Assembly (NCBI GenBank): GCA_963730995.1
Contig: CAVSUB010000009.1
Location: forward strand, 620,001 to 684,000
Origin: CAVSUB01 sp963730995
GTDB lineage: Bacteria; Acidobacteriota; Vicinamibacteria; Vicinamibacterales; 2-12-FULL-66-21
DNA: 64,000 bases
Direction of reading: 5' to 3'
The notes under the pieces are model-generated. The model did not search any database. It was not told the origin of the DNA and saw nothing but the letters and a program-made list of their open reading frames with translations. This document shows positions 8,736 through 16,773 of the stretch, piece after piece. Both the position numbers and the translations under genes were made by a program. Within the stretch, counting starts at the first letter, position 1. Each line of letters starts with the position of its first letter.

Positions 8736-10058
8736 CTACGTTGACACCGCTTTCATCGCTTTTCTGGCGGCCTTGATGGTCTTGTCGACGTCCTTCTCGC
8801 TGTGCGCGGCCGACAGGAACCACGCTTCGAACTGCGAGGGCGGGGGATACACTCCGCCCTCCAGCATGGCGCGGAAGAACCGGCCGTACGCCACCGTGTC
8901 GGCCGTGAGCGCCGATTGATAGTCGCGGACAGGCTGCGTGGTGAAGAATGGCGTTAGGAGCGAGCCGAACGCGTTGACCTGGAGGGCCACTCCAGCCTCG
9001 CGGGCGGCATCCGCCAGCCCCGCTGCGAGCCGGCTTCCCAGCCTCGCGAGATGTCGGTACAGACCCTCGGACAGCTCACTCAACGACCAGAGACCGGCCG
9101 TCATCGCGAGCGGATTGCCAGAGAGCGTTCCGGCCTGATAGACAGGACCGTCAGGCGCCACCAGCGCCATGATGTCCGCGCGCCCGCCGTACGCCCCAAC
9201 CGGCAGCCCTCCCCCGATGATCTTGCCGAGGCACGTGAGGTCCGGCTTCACGCCGAGTGCTTTCTGCGCTCCGCCTGCTGACGCTCTGAAGCCGGAGATC
9301 ACCTCGTCAAATACGAGCAGCGCGCCCTCTCGATCGCAGAGGGCTCGAAGGCCCTGCAGAAAGCCGTCTCGCGGCGCCACGAGGCCCATGTTGCCCGCAA
9401 TCGGCTCGACGAAGATGCCGGCAATCTGCCCCGTGTGCCTGGCGCACGCCTGTTCGACGGACTCGAGATCGTTGTAGCGCGCGAGAATCGTGTCCGCCGC
9501 CACGGCCTCGGGCACCCCCGGGCTCGTGGGCACTCCCAGCGTCATCGCGCCCGAGCCCGCCTGGACGAGGAACGAGTCGGCGTGACCGTGATAGCAGCCT
9601 TCGAACTTGATGATCTTGTTCCGACGCGTTGCCGCTCGCGCCACTCGCAGCGCGCTCATCGCCGCCTCGGTGCCCGAGCTGACGAAGCGTACCCGCTCCA
9701 TCGAGGGCATCAGCATCGCCACGCGGCGCGCGAGTCGGGTTTCGAGGTCGGTGGGAGCGCCGAAGCTGGTGCCCTTCCTTGCGGCAGCAGCCAGGGCCTT
9801 GAGCAGACCCTTCGGCGCGTGACCGTGGATGAGCGGACCCCAGGACATCACGTAGTCGATGTACGAGTTGCCGTCGACGTCCTCGAGATAGGCCCCTCGC
9901 GCCCGCTCCACGAAGATTGGCGTGCCGCCCACCGACTTGAAGGCGCGTACAGGGCTGTCGACGCCGCCCGGCAGAATGCGCGAGGAGGCAGCGAAGAGCT
10001 TCTCTGACGTTCTGTAGCGGGCGCGTTGTCGACCGAGCATCCGACGACGATAGCTCAC
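8736..10058 (-). CDS. hemL: Glutamate-1-semialdehyde 2,1-aminomutase
   Basis: This PLP enzyme turns glutamate-1-semialdehyde into 5-aminolevulinate, the last step of the C5 route begun by HemA (19.2 kb). Fold-type I motifs are clear: VDSPVRAFKSVGG near the start, FVSSGTEAAMSALRVAR, GCYHGHADSF, LVFDEVISGFR, and LGKIIGGGLPVGAYGG with the PLP lysine. Length is 440 residues, normal. The GTG start overlaps the stop of the upstream aldolase-like gene (GTGA), so hemL appears to be the last gene of an operon otherwise devoted to urate breakdown. An ATG six codons downstream is an alternative start. Confidence 0.95.
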   Translation of the reverse strand: MSYRRRMLGRQRARYRTSEKLFAASSRILPGGVDSPVRAFKSVGGTPIFVERARGAYLEDVDGNSYIDYVMSWGPLIHGHAPKGLLKALAAAARKGTSFGAPTDLETRLARRVAMLMPSMERVRFVSSGTEAAMSALRVARAATRRNKIIKFEGCYHGHADSFLVQAGSGAMTLGVPTSPGVPEAVAADTILARYNDLESVEQACARHTGQIAGIFVEPIAGNMGLVAPRDGFLQGLRALCDREGALLVFDEVISGFRASAGGAQKALGVKPDLTCLGKIIGGGLPVGAYGGRADIMALVAPDGPVYQAGTLSGNPLAMTAGLWSLSELSEGLYRHLARLGSRLAAGLADAAREAGVALQVNAFGSLLTPFFTTQPVRDYQSALTADTVAYGRFFRAMLEGGVYPPPSQFEAWFLSAAHSEKDVDKTIKAARKAMKAVST

Positions 10059-11446
10059 TTTGCGGGCCGTGGTGAAGCGGCACGCCGACTCTCGACAATT
10101 CGCAGGAACGATTTCCCGTGGAGTTCTTCGGCCGAGAGACCGGTCTCAAGAGCCTCCTCGAGCGTCAGCGCACCCGAGCTCAAGCCGCGTACAAAGAAAT
10201 TCAGCAATCCTTGACCGGTTGCGGCGTCGTCGAACACATCGCCTACGAGCGTCGCCTGCGCGGTCTTTTCAACGAAGTTGCGCAGACGGGCCGTCGCGGC
10301 GGAGCGCGCGGATAGGAAGAACGCGTAGAGCGCGGCGTAGCGGGTTGGCAACTGCGCGGGGTGCAGGTCCCAGCCCTGATAGAACCCACCCACGAGCGAA
10401 TGGTTCACATCGTCGAAGTGCAGCTTCCACGCGCGGTGCACGACGGCGCGGTTCTCGCGCTCTTCCGTTTCGGTGAGCCGCCGATCGGCGGCCGCGCGGT
10501 GAAGCGGAATGGGCAATGTGTTCGTGGCGCTGTCGGACAGGTGGATCCGCGATTGCGCGAGAGCGACTTGCATCATGTGCTTCGCGAAGTCGCAGGCCTG
10601 GTGCCGCATGTGCTGCCACGAGGCGGTGATGCCGCAGAGCGCGGTGTAGTCGTATGCACCGAAGTGTGCTCCCGTCACACGGCCTCGGCCGGCCGCGACG
10701 AGCGCGCGCAGGGCGGACGTGCCGTCGGCCGCGAGAATGGATTGCGGCGTCTCGATCATCAGCTCGAGCCGGATCCAACCTGACTCGAGCTTCAGCCTTC
10801 GCTCGAGCGCTTTGCACGAACGCGCCACGGCGGCAACGTGGTGCGGCCCGAAAAGCTTCGGCACCGTGACGACGAAGCTCGGAGGAAGCTTGCCACGCGT
10901 CGCCCGGACGAGCTCGGTCACGAAGAGATCGAGCGTCCGCAGGCTGCGGACGTACAGCTCGTTCGACATCGGCTTGATCCGAATGCCGATGAATGGCGGG
11001 AGCGTGTCCGCCTTGAATCCTTCGGCAACCTCGCGCGCGGCGGATTGCGCGTGTGCGTCTTCCTCCGCGTCCGGTCTGTGCCCGTAGCCATCTTCGAAAT
11101 CGATGCGAAAGTCTTCGACCGGCTCGGCGCGGAGCTTGCGTACGACGCGCGCTCGAATCGTCTCGGCGAGCGAGGCGCCTTCGTTCGATCGGACATCGAG
11201 CCTCAGCGCGTCGGCGAGGGTCCGCGCGTCCGGCGCGTACTGCTCGAGCGCGGCGAGCGCGAGATCGCCGAGCCGCCGGGCGGTGTCCGAGCGAAACAGC
11301 TGCGCACCGCCGTAAACCGTGTGAACGGGTTGACGCCCCTCAATTTCGCCTGGCCAGGCCCGCGCCGCCGCGCTATTGCCGCGCCGGAGAGCGGAGGCAA
11401 TCGGGGATAGTGTGCGACGGCTCAGCGACGTGGTCACGCGAGGCAT
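10055..11446 (-). CDS. CitE/malate-synthase-like aldolase (DUF6986-type), purine-catabolism linked
   Basis: A 463-residue protein of the PEP/pyruvate TIM-barrel type, related to HpcH/HpaI and CitE lyases. Visible landmarks are RIDFEDGYGHRPDAEED (acidic metal-binding strand), FIGIRIKPMS, LELMIETPQSILAADG with the metal-ligand glutamate, and GAHFGAYDYTALCGI. C-terminal residues 300-460 form a helical extension. Such proteins act on C2-C4 oxo acids, often with acyl-CoA or glyoxylate. Placement after uricase, allantoinase and HIU hydrolase suggests use of the glyoxylate released from ureidoglycolate; this is inference. It overlaps hemL by four bases. Confidence 0.72.
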   Translation of the reverse strand: MPRVTTSLSRRTLSPIASALRRGNSAAARAWPGEIEGRQPVHTVYGGAQLFRSDTARRLGDLALAALEQYAPDARTLADALRLDVRSNEGASLAETIRARVVRKLRAEPVEDFRIDFEDGYGHRPDAEEDAHAQSAAREVAEGFKADTLPPFIGIRIKPMSNELYVRSLRTLDLFVTELVRATRGKLPPSFVVTVPKLFGPHHVAAVARSCKALERRLKLESGWIRLELMIETPQSILAADGTSALRALVAAGRGRVTGAHFGAYDYTALCGITASWQHMRHQACDFAKHMMQVALAQSRIHLSDSATNTLPIPLHRAAADRRLTETEERENRAVVHRAWKLHFDDVNHSLVGGFYQGWDLHPAQLPTRYAALYAFFLSARSAATARLRNFVEKTAQATLVGDVFDDAATGQGLLNFFVRGLSSGALTLEEALETGLSAEELHGKSFLRIVESRRAASPRPAK

Positions 11447-11457
11447 GGGTCATTCTA

Positions 11458-11493
11458 GCTGTCGGCTCTCAGCTGTCAGCTCTCAGCTGCCCC
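11458..11493. repeat. AGCTGTCAGCTCTC units, family E copy 1
   Basis: Three near-copies of the self-complementary unit (T)CAGCTGTCAGCT lie between uraH and the aldolase-like gene; the uraH stop codon is inside the array. Related AGCTGATAGCT arrays occur at 15611-15651 and 35774-35797, also at 3' ends of genes. Confidence 0.75.
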
Positions 11494-11824
11494 GATACGT
11501 GGAATATCCATACGGGCTCAGAAGCAGCGGCACATGGTAGTGCTCACTTACGTCCGAGATTTCGAACGCAATGGTCACTTGAGGATAGAAGGTTCGAGTC
11601 TCGAGTGCTCTGAAGAACGCCGCTGTGTCGAAGACCAGTCGGTAGGTGCCAGGCGTCAGGGACGTTGGATTCCTCGCGAGCGCTCGCACGCGGCCGTCCT
11701 GGTCGGTTCGTCCCCGCCCGATCTCCTCCCACTGCGCGCCGACGAGCTGTTCCAATACGACATCGATCCCCGTGGCTGGCCGGCCGCGCGACGTGTCGAG
11801 CACATGTGTCGTAATTCCGCTCAC
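11483..11824 (-). CDS. uraH: 5-hydroxyisourate hydrolase (transthyretin-like)
   Basis: This enzyme hydrolyses 5-hydroxyisourate, the uricase product, to OHCU. The 113-residue protein has the three family marks: ITTHVLDTSRGRPATGIDV at the N-terminus (catalytic His), the central GRVR segment, and the C-terminal tetrapeptide YRGS. LLLSPYGYSTYRGS shows the diagnostic SPYGYSTYRGS block. It works as a cytoplasmic tetramer. No signal peptide is seen. The start ATG overlaps the allB stop (ATGA), so it is translated together with allB. Confidence 0.96.
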   Translation of the reverse strand: MSGITTHVLDTSRGRPATGIDVVLEQLVGAQWEEIGRGRTDQDGRVRALARNPTSLTPGTYRLVFDTAAFFRALETRTFYPQVTIAFEISDVSEHYHVPLLLSPYGYSTYRGS

Positions 11825-13182
11825 ATCGAGCTCCTGTTTTTCGTCGGACCCAATACCACCCTGCCGGACGGCGCAACGAAGGCGCCATCCTCGTACACGA
11901 TCTGTCCTCGAAGGATTGTCGTGCGCACTTGCCCTCGAAGCCGCATCCCTGCATACGGCGTGATCGGATGCCGATGGTATAGCGCGGCAGGCTCGACTAT
12001 CTGCTCGACATCCGGATCCCAGAGAACGAGGTCAGCATCACGACCTTCGGCGATTGAACCCTTCGAACCCGCAAGACCAGCCAACGCGGCGGGCGCTCCA
12101 GCCATCCAGCGCGCCAGAAGATCGAAAGGCAAGCGCCGGGCGGATGCTCCGGTCCACACGGCGGCGAGCCCGAGCTGGAGGGACGCGATGCCGCCCCACG
12201 CGCGAAGAAAATCTCCCTCTTCCAGAAGCTTGAGCGCCGGAGGTGCGGGAGAGTGATCGGTTGCGACGAGATCGATCTGGCCGGCCGCCAATGCCCGCCA
12301 CAGGCTTTCGCGATCTGACGATCCGCGGATGGGCGGGGCGCACTTGAACCTCGTATCGCCCTCAGCAATTCGTTCTGCGTCGAAGGTCAGGTAGTGCGGA
12401 CACGTCTCGCTGGAGATCGCGACGCCGCTCTCTCGGGCGCGCTGAATGGCCGCCAGTGGAGCGGCCGTCGAGAGGTGCACGACATGAATTCGTGCGCCCG
12501 ACTCGCGCGCGAGCCGGATCATCAGGTCGATCGCCCCCACTTCGCTCTCCACCGGTCGCGTTTCGAGCCAGCTTTGATAGCTTCGCGGGTTCCCGGCGGG
12601 TCTCGGATCGCGCAGGAGCGACGGTAGTTCTGCGTGGACAAGCAGAGGGAGACCATTCGCCTGGAGGAGCGGAAGCGCCGCCCGCAAGTCTTCTTCGACT
12701 ACGTGCGGGAATTCCTCGACGCCCGAAGGCGCAAGAAAACTCTTGAACCCGAGGACGCCTCCATCCGCCAGCGGGCGAATGGCCATCGCGTTGCCGGGGA
12801 CGACGCCGCCCCAGAAGCCGACGTCCACGTGGAGTTGTCCTTCGGCGGCCTGCCGCTTGGCCTCGAACGCCTCCGCGCTGACAGTCGAAGGCCGGCTGTT
12901 GAGCGGCATGTCCACGAGCGTCGTGACACCGCCGGCGGCTGCCGCTCGTGTCGCGCTCGCGAAGCCTTCCCACTCCGTCCGGCCCGGCTCGTTGATGTGG
13001 ACGTGTGTGTCGACGAGTCCCGGGAGGACTACCAGGGACTCCGCGTCGATGCCCGCCGAATCGGCCGCGCCGTCGTCGTATCCGCCAATACGCGCAATCC
13101 GGCCATCCCGAATGTGAATGGTCGCCGGCGTCGTGCCGTCCGGCAGCACGACCCGCCGGCCTCGTACGAAGACTGGTTTCAT
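11821..13182 (-). CDS. allB: Allantoinase
   Basis: A cyclic amidohydrolase that opens allantoin to allantoate. Motifs: GLVDTHVHINEPGRTEWEGF (metal-binding HxH), a GFKSFL segment with the lysine that is carboxylated in the dinuclear zinc centre, LVHAELP, and VATDHSP with the metal-ligand aspartate. The chosen start gives MKPVFVRGRRVVLPDGT, which fits the family; an in-frame GTG seven codons upstream is possible. The stop overlaps the uraH start. It lies 69 bases after uricase on the same strand, in the order of pathway genes pucL-allB-uraH-aldolase-hemL. Confidence 0.95.
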   Translation of the reverse strand: MKPVFVRGRRVVLPDGTTPATIHIRDGRIARIGGYDDGAADSAGIDAESLVVLPGLVDTHVHINEPGRTEWEGFASATRAAAAGGVTTLVDMPLNSRPSTVSAEAFEAKRQAAEGQLHVDVGFWGGVVPGNAMAIRPLADGGVLGFKSFLAPSGVEEFPHVVEEDLRAALPLLQANGLPLLVHAELPSLLRDPRPAGNPRSYQSWLETRPVESEVGAIDLMIRLARESGARIHVVHLSTAAPLAAIQRARESGVAISSETCPHYLTFDAERIAEGDTRFKCAPPIRGSSDRESLWRALAAGQIDLVATDHSPAPPALKLLEEGDFLRAWGGIASLQLGLAAVWTGASARRLPFDLLARWMAGAPAALAGLAGSKGSIAEGRDADLVLWDPDVEQIVEPAALYHRHPITPYAGMRLRGQVRTTILRGQIVYEDGAFVAPSGRVVLGPTKNRSSM

Positions 13183-13251
13183 GTGTCCAGGGCCGACCGG
13201 CACCTTCCCGTTCCAGACATCGATGCGAGTCCGTCTTCCACTGTTCAGCAG

Positions 13252-14085
13252 TTACCGGACGAGCGTCGCGGCGATCAATCCATGCGGCTCCTCGGTCGCG
13301 ACGAAGATCTCGTTCCGGTTTTCCAGGCCGAAGCGGGTCAGATCGAACGGGAGATGGTGCCTGTTGGGCATCACCAGACGAATGCTCTCGACCGTGCCGA
13401 TTGCATCCAGGACCGCCTGGCCCATCGCGTGCAGAGTGTGCTGGACCGATTCGCTGCGGTGCTCCGCGAACGTCTCGAGCAAGGTGTGCTTCACGGCGCG
13501 CCACGTGGGCCCGAATTCGATCTCCGTGTCCCTGTACTCCCACGTAGCGGTCAAGGATGTCGCCAGCAGCCTGTCGCGTGTCTCCGGAAGCGTGGTGTAT
13601 TGATCTCTTGGAAATCCGGCAAAGGCCGAGTGGGCCGACTTCATGATGACGAGATCCGACGCGCCGGCGGAGACTCTGGTGCAGGCGCGGTCCCCTGTGA
13701 CCACGGCTGTGCGTGTCTCAGGGCCACGACGCACGAAGGCATTCCCGTGCTGGCGCTCGCCGCGCGCGATGCGTCCCCAGAGATGCTCGACGAGGTCTAC
13801 GGTCACACGCGTCAGGCGATCGTTCTGGGTCAGAAAGTGGCGCGCGAGTCGCTGGCCGAACGACTCGGGCTCCTGAACCGGCTCGGTCGCCGCCAGGGCA
13901 TACACGGTATTCTTCATCGTGTCGGTCGGCAGCACCGCGGAGTTGTCGCCATCCGTGTACGAGGTGTCGTAGTCTCCTTCGAAGCGCACGGCAATCGTCA
14001 GATCCCGCAGATCGTGGAGGTCCGATCGGCGGAGTACCTGCACGAGCCGAACGCGTTCCTTGCCGTACGACGAGTGAGTCAGCAT
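13252..14085 (-). CDS. pucL: Urate oxidase (cofactor-free uricase)
   Basis: The enzyme oxidises urate to 5-hydroxyisourate without cofactor. The 277-residue protein starts MLTHSSYGKERVRLVQVLRR, carrying the catalytic lysine, and continues with SYTDGDNSAVLPTDTMKNTV, which carries the partner threonine. QYTTLPETRDRLLATSL and LPFDLTRFGLENRNEIFV are further family blocks. A GGAG site seven bases upstream supports this ATG rather than the longer open frame that extends 67 codons upstream into the allantoicase gene. Its ATG and the divergent allantoicase ATG share two bases in one CATG. Confidence 0.94.
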   Translation of the reverse strand: MLTHSSYGKERVRLVQVLRRSDLHDLRDLTIAVRFEGDYDTSYTDGDNSAVLPTDTMKNTVYALAATEPVQEPESFGQRLARHFLTQNDRLTRVTVDLVEHLWGRIARGERQHGNAFVRRGPETRTAVVTGDRACTRVSAGASDLVIMKSAHSAFAGFPRDQYTTLPETRDRLLATSLTATWEYRDTEIEFGPTWRAVKHTLLETFAEHRSESVQHTLHAMGQAVLDAIGTVESIRLVMPNRHHLPFDLTRFGLENRNEIFVATEEPHGLIAATLVR

Positions 14086-15133
14086 GCCGAACTCCACGAA
14101 AACCGCGGGTCCACCCGCTAGAGAGCACGATGATACTCCGGCGTTTGCGCGGCTCGCGGACCTGGCCTCGGCCCGGGTCGGAGGCCGCGCCCTCGCATCG
14201 AGCGACGATTTCTTCGCCCCGCGGGCCAACCTGTTGAAGCCTGAGGCGGCGATCTTCATCCCGGGAAAGTACACCGCGCGTGGCAAGTGGATGGATGGGT
14301 GGGAATCGCGCCGGCGGCGATCGCCCGGTCATGACTGGTGCGTGGTCGCGCTCGGTATGCGCGGGCGGATTGTCGGCGTCGACGTCGATACGAGCCATTT
14401 CGTCGGCAACAACCCCTCGCATTGCTCGATCGAGGCGCTCGATCGGTCAGGGCCCGTCACGGCGTCCATCGCGGCCCGGCAGGGCGCGCCATGGAGGACG
14501 ATCCTTGCCGAGTCGGCTTTGCAGGGCGATCGTCACAACTACTTCCGGATCGACGCGAACGGGCCGGTCTCACACCTTCGCTTGAACATATACCCGGATG
14601 GAGGCGTTGCCCGCTTTCGCGCGTACGGAGACGTCCTGGTGGACTGGACGCGCGTGGCCCGCGCCGGCCGCGCAGCCGACCTTGCGAGCATCCGGAACGG
14701 CGGCCTCGTGCTCGGCGCGAGCGACATGCACTTCGGCTCGAAGGACAACATGATCATGCCCGGCCGCGCGAGGAACATGGGGGACGGCTGGGAGACGCGT
14801 CGTCGCCGCGGACCCGGACACGACTGGGCGATCGTGCGCCTCGGAGCACGAGGCCTGCTGACGCGTGTCGAGATCGACACCAATCACTTCAAGGGCAACT
14901 ATCCGGACAGCGCGTCCCTCGAGGGCTGCCTCACTGACGCGGACAGTCTGGCGGCTCTCGAACGGGCCCAATGGCGAACGGTTCTACCGCAGACAAAGCT
15001 TCGCGGACACCATCGGCACTTGTTCTCCCGCGAGCTGCAATCCGCCGGCGCGGTATCACACGTTCGCCTCAACATCTTTCCGGACGGCGGGATCAGCCGT
15101 CTGCGCGTTCATGGAACCCTGGCGTCGTCTTGA
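14084..15133 (+). CDS. alc: Allantoicase
   Basis: It hydrolyses allantoate to ureidoglycolate and urea. The 349-residue protein holds the two internal repeats of the family: first with ASSDDFFAPRANLLKPE, GKWMDGWESRRRR, DTSHFVGNNP and HLRLNIYPDGG, second with GASDMHFGSKDNMI, GDGWETRRRRGPGHDWAI, DTNHFKGNYP and HVRLNIFPDGG. Only one in-frame start exists before the conserved region, since a TGA lies nine bases upstream, so the ATG overlapping the uricase start is secure. The N-terminal 17 residues are an unconserved polar lead. The 3' end overlaps uraD by 23 bases. Confidence 0.95.
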   Translation: MPNSTKTAGPPAREHDDTPAFARLADLASARVGGRALASSDDFFAPRANLLKPEAAIFIPGKYTARGKWMDGWESRRRRSPGHDWCVVALGMRGRIVGVDVDTSHFVGNNPSHCSIEALDRSGPVTASIAARQGAPWRTILAESALQGDRHNYFRIDANGPVSHLRLNIYPDGGVARFRAYGDVLVDWTRVARAGRAADLASIRNGGLVLGASDMHFGSKDNMIMPGRARNMGDGWETRRRRGPGHDWAIVRLGARGLLTRVEIDTNHFKGNYPDSASLEGCLTDADSLAALERAQWRTVLPQTKLRGHHRHLFSRELQSAGAVSHVRLNIFPDGGISRLRVHGTLASS

Positions 15134-15629
15134 CGAGGCCGATGAGGCACTCGCGCGGGCGCTGCTGCGCGGCTGCTGCGGATCCGCGCGGTGGGTCGAT
15201 GGCATGGTTGCGCGTCGACCCTTCGGCGATCGGCCCACGCTGGAGGCAGCGGCGCGAGACATCTGGTTTGCGCTCGACGAGGAAGACTGGCGCGAGGCTT
15301 TCCGTCATCATCCCAAGATTGGCGACCGCGAAAGCGTGCGGCGCCGATTCGCGGCGACCCGGCATCTCTCCGAGCGAGAGCAGGGAGGCGTGGACGGCGC
15401 CGCGGAGGCGGTCCTGGCGGGGCTCGCGGATGCGAACGGCCTCTACGAGCGCAAGTTCGGGTACATCTTCATCGTCCGTGCCTCCGGCCGAACGGCGGAG
15501 GAGATGCTGGCGCTGCTGCGCGCCCGTCTCGACAACGATCCACATACCGAGATACAGATCGCGGCCGCGCAACAGGCAGAGATCACCGCGTTGCGGCTCG
15601 ATGCGATCGAGCTGACGGCTGACGGCTGA
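15111..15629 (+). CDS. uraD: OHCU decarboxylase
   Basis: This enzyme decarboxylates 2-oxo-4-hydroxy-4-carboxy-5-ureidoimidazoline to S-allantoin, finishing the uricase route. It is a 172-residue all-helical protein with the catalytic His in FRHHPKIGD, then a conserved YERKFGYIFIVRASGRTAEE and a C-terminal ARLDNDPHTE. The ATG lies inside the 3' end of the allantoicase gene, in another frame, which implies coupled translation. The last codons (ELTADG) are encoded by the AGCTGATAGCT-type spacer repeat that runs on past the stop. Confidence 0.93.
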   Translation: MEPWRRLDEADEALARALLRGCCGSARWVDGMVARRPFGDRPTLEAAARDIWFALDEEDWREAFRHHPKIGDRESVRRRFAATRHLSEREQGGVDGAAEAVLAGLADANGLYERKFGYIFIVRASGRTAEEMLALLRARLDNDPHTEIQIAAAQQAEITALRLDAIELTADG

Positions 15630-15651
15630 TAGCTGATAGCTGATAGCTCAA
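15611..15651. repeat. AGCTGACGGCTGATAGCT units, family E copy 2
   Basis: Five near-copies of GCTGATA or GCTGACG straddle the uraD stop codon and run toward hemB. The unit matches the arrays at 11458-11493 and 35774-35797. The repeat supplies the last few codons of uraD. Confidence 0.8.
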
Positions 15652-15670
15652 GGCGGACTAAAATACTGCA

Positions 15671-16693
15671 ATGGCGACTCGAACTCCTGCCAGCTCTCCC
15701 CTTGATGCCGCGCGCGGCGCGCGGCTCGACCTCACGCGACGTCCCCGCCGCCTGCGCCGGTCGGCGGGGCTCCGTGCGCTGGTGCGCGAGACGCGGCTCT
15801 CGCCCGAGATGTTCGTCGAGCCGTTGTTCGTACGTTCCGGTGAGGGGCAGCGCCTCGCCATCGGGTCGATGCCTGGCGTGTATCAGCTCTCGGTGGATGA
15901 AGCGGTCCGGGAGGCCGCCGCAATCAAGGCCGCGGGCATTCCGGCGGTGATTCTCTTCGGCCTGCCGGACGAGAAGGACGCCATCGGATCGTCGGCGTAC
16001 GATGCCGAGGCTCCCGTGCAGTCGGCGGTGCGCGCGATCAAGCGGGAAGTTCCAGGGTTGGTCGTCGTGACCGACGTCTGCCTGTGCGAGTACACGTCGC
16101 ACGGCCATTGTGGAATCGTCGTGGACGAAGAGGTCGCGAACGATCCCAGCGTCGAGCAGCTCGTACGCGCGGCGCTCTCGCACGCCGCCGCCGGGGCCGA
16201 CGTCGTCGCGCCTTCCGACATGATGGACGGCCGCGTGGGCCGCATCCGGGAGGCGCTGGACGAAGCGGGCTTCACCCAGGTGGCGATCATGTCGTACGCC
16301 GCGAAGTACTGCTCGGCGTTCTACGGTCCCTTCCGCGAGGCAGCCGAGTCGGCACCGGCGTTCGGCGATCGACGCTCGCACCAGATGGATCCCGCCAACG
16401 TCGAAGAGGCCCTGCGCGAAGTGGAGCTCGATATCGACGAAGGCGCCGACATCGTCATGATCAAGCCGGCCGTGACCTACCTCGATGTCATCGCTCGTGT
16501 GAAGGCGGAGTTCGGACTCCCGACCGCGGCGTATCACGTGAGCGGCGAGTACGCGATGCTCAAGGCGGCGGCGCGCAACGGCTGGATCGATGAGCCGCGC
16601 GCCATGATGGAAACACTGACGTCTATTCGCCGGGCCGGCGCCGACATCATCATCACCTACTACGCGCGCGAGGCGGCGAAGGCGCTGGGTTGA
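15671..16693 (+). CDS. hemB: Delta-aminolevulinic acid dehydratase (porphobilinogen synthase)
   Basis: It joins two 5-aminolevulinate molecules into porphobilinogen. The TIM-barrel protein (340 residues) shows the zinc site with three cysteines in DVCLCEYTSHGHCG, the lid block APSDMMDGRVGRIREAL, and the two Schiff-base lysines in MSYAAKYCSAFYGPF and MIKPAVTYLD. The N-terminal arm contains RPRRLRRSAGLRALVRET. The cysteine-rich site marks it as the zinc-dependent form. It follows the urate genes on the same strand, 41 bases after uraD, and is convergent with the cobA-hemD gene. Confidence 0.96.
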   Translation: MATRTPASSPLDAARGARLDLTRRPRRLRRSAGLRALVRETRLSPEMFVEPLFVRSGEGQRLAIGSMPGVYQLSVDEAVREAAAIKAAGIPAVILFGLPDEKDAIGSSAYDAEAPVQSAVRAIKREVPGLVVVTDVCLCEYTSHGHCGIVVDEEVANDPSVEQLVRAALSHAAAGADVVAPSDMMDGRVGRIREALDEAGFTQVAIMSYAAKYCSAFYGPFREAAESAPAFGDRRSHQMDPANVEEALREVELDIDEGADIVMIKPAVTYLDVIARVKAEFGLPTAAYHVSGEYAMLKAAARNGWIDEPRAMMETLTSIRRAGADIIITYYAREAAKALG

Positions 16694-16773
16694 TGCAAAG
16701 GGCACGGCGAGGGACGCGAGCGCTGCGCCGGACCTGGGGCCAGCGATCCTGTCCGGGAAGGTTTGCCGAGCTT

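Noticed and set aside
12634..14121. 495-codon plus-strand open frame opposite allantoinase and uricase
   Set aside because: Arginine-, histidine- and aspartate-rich translation typical of antisense shadow; real genes on the minus strand have full motifs.
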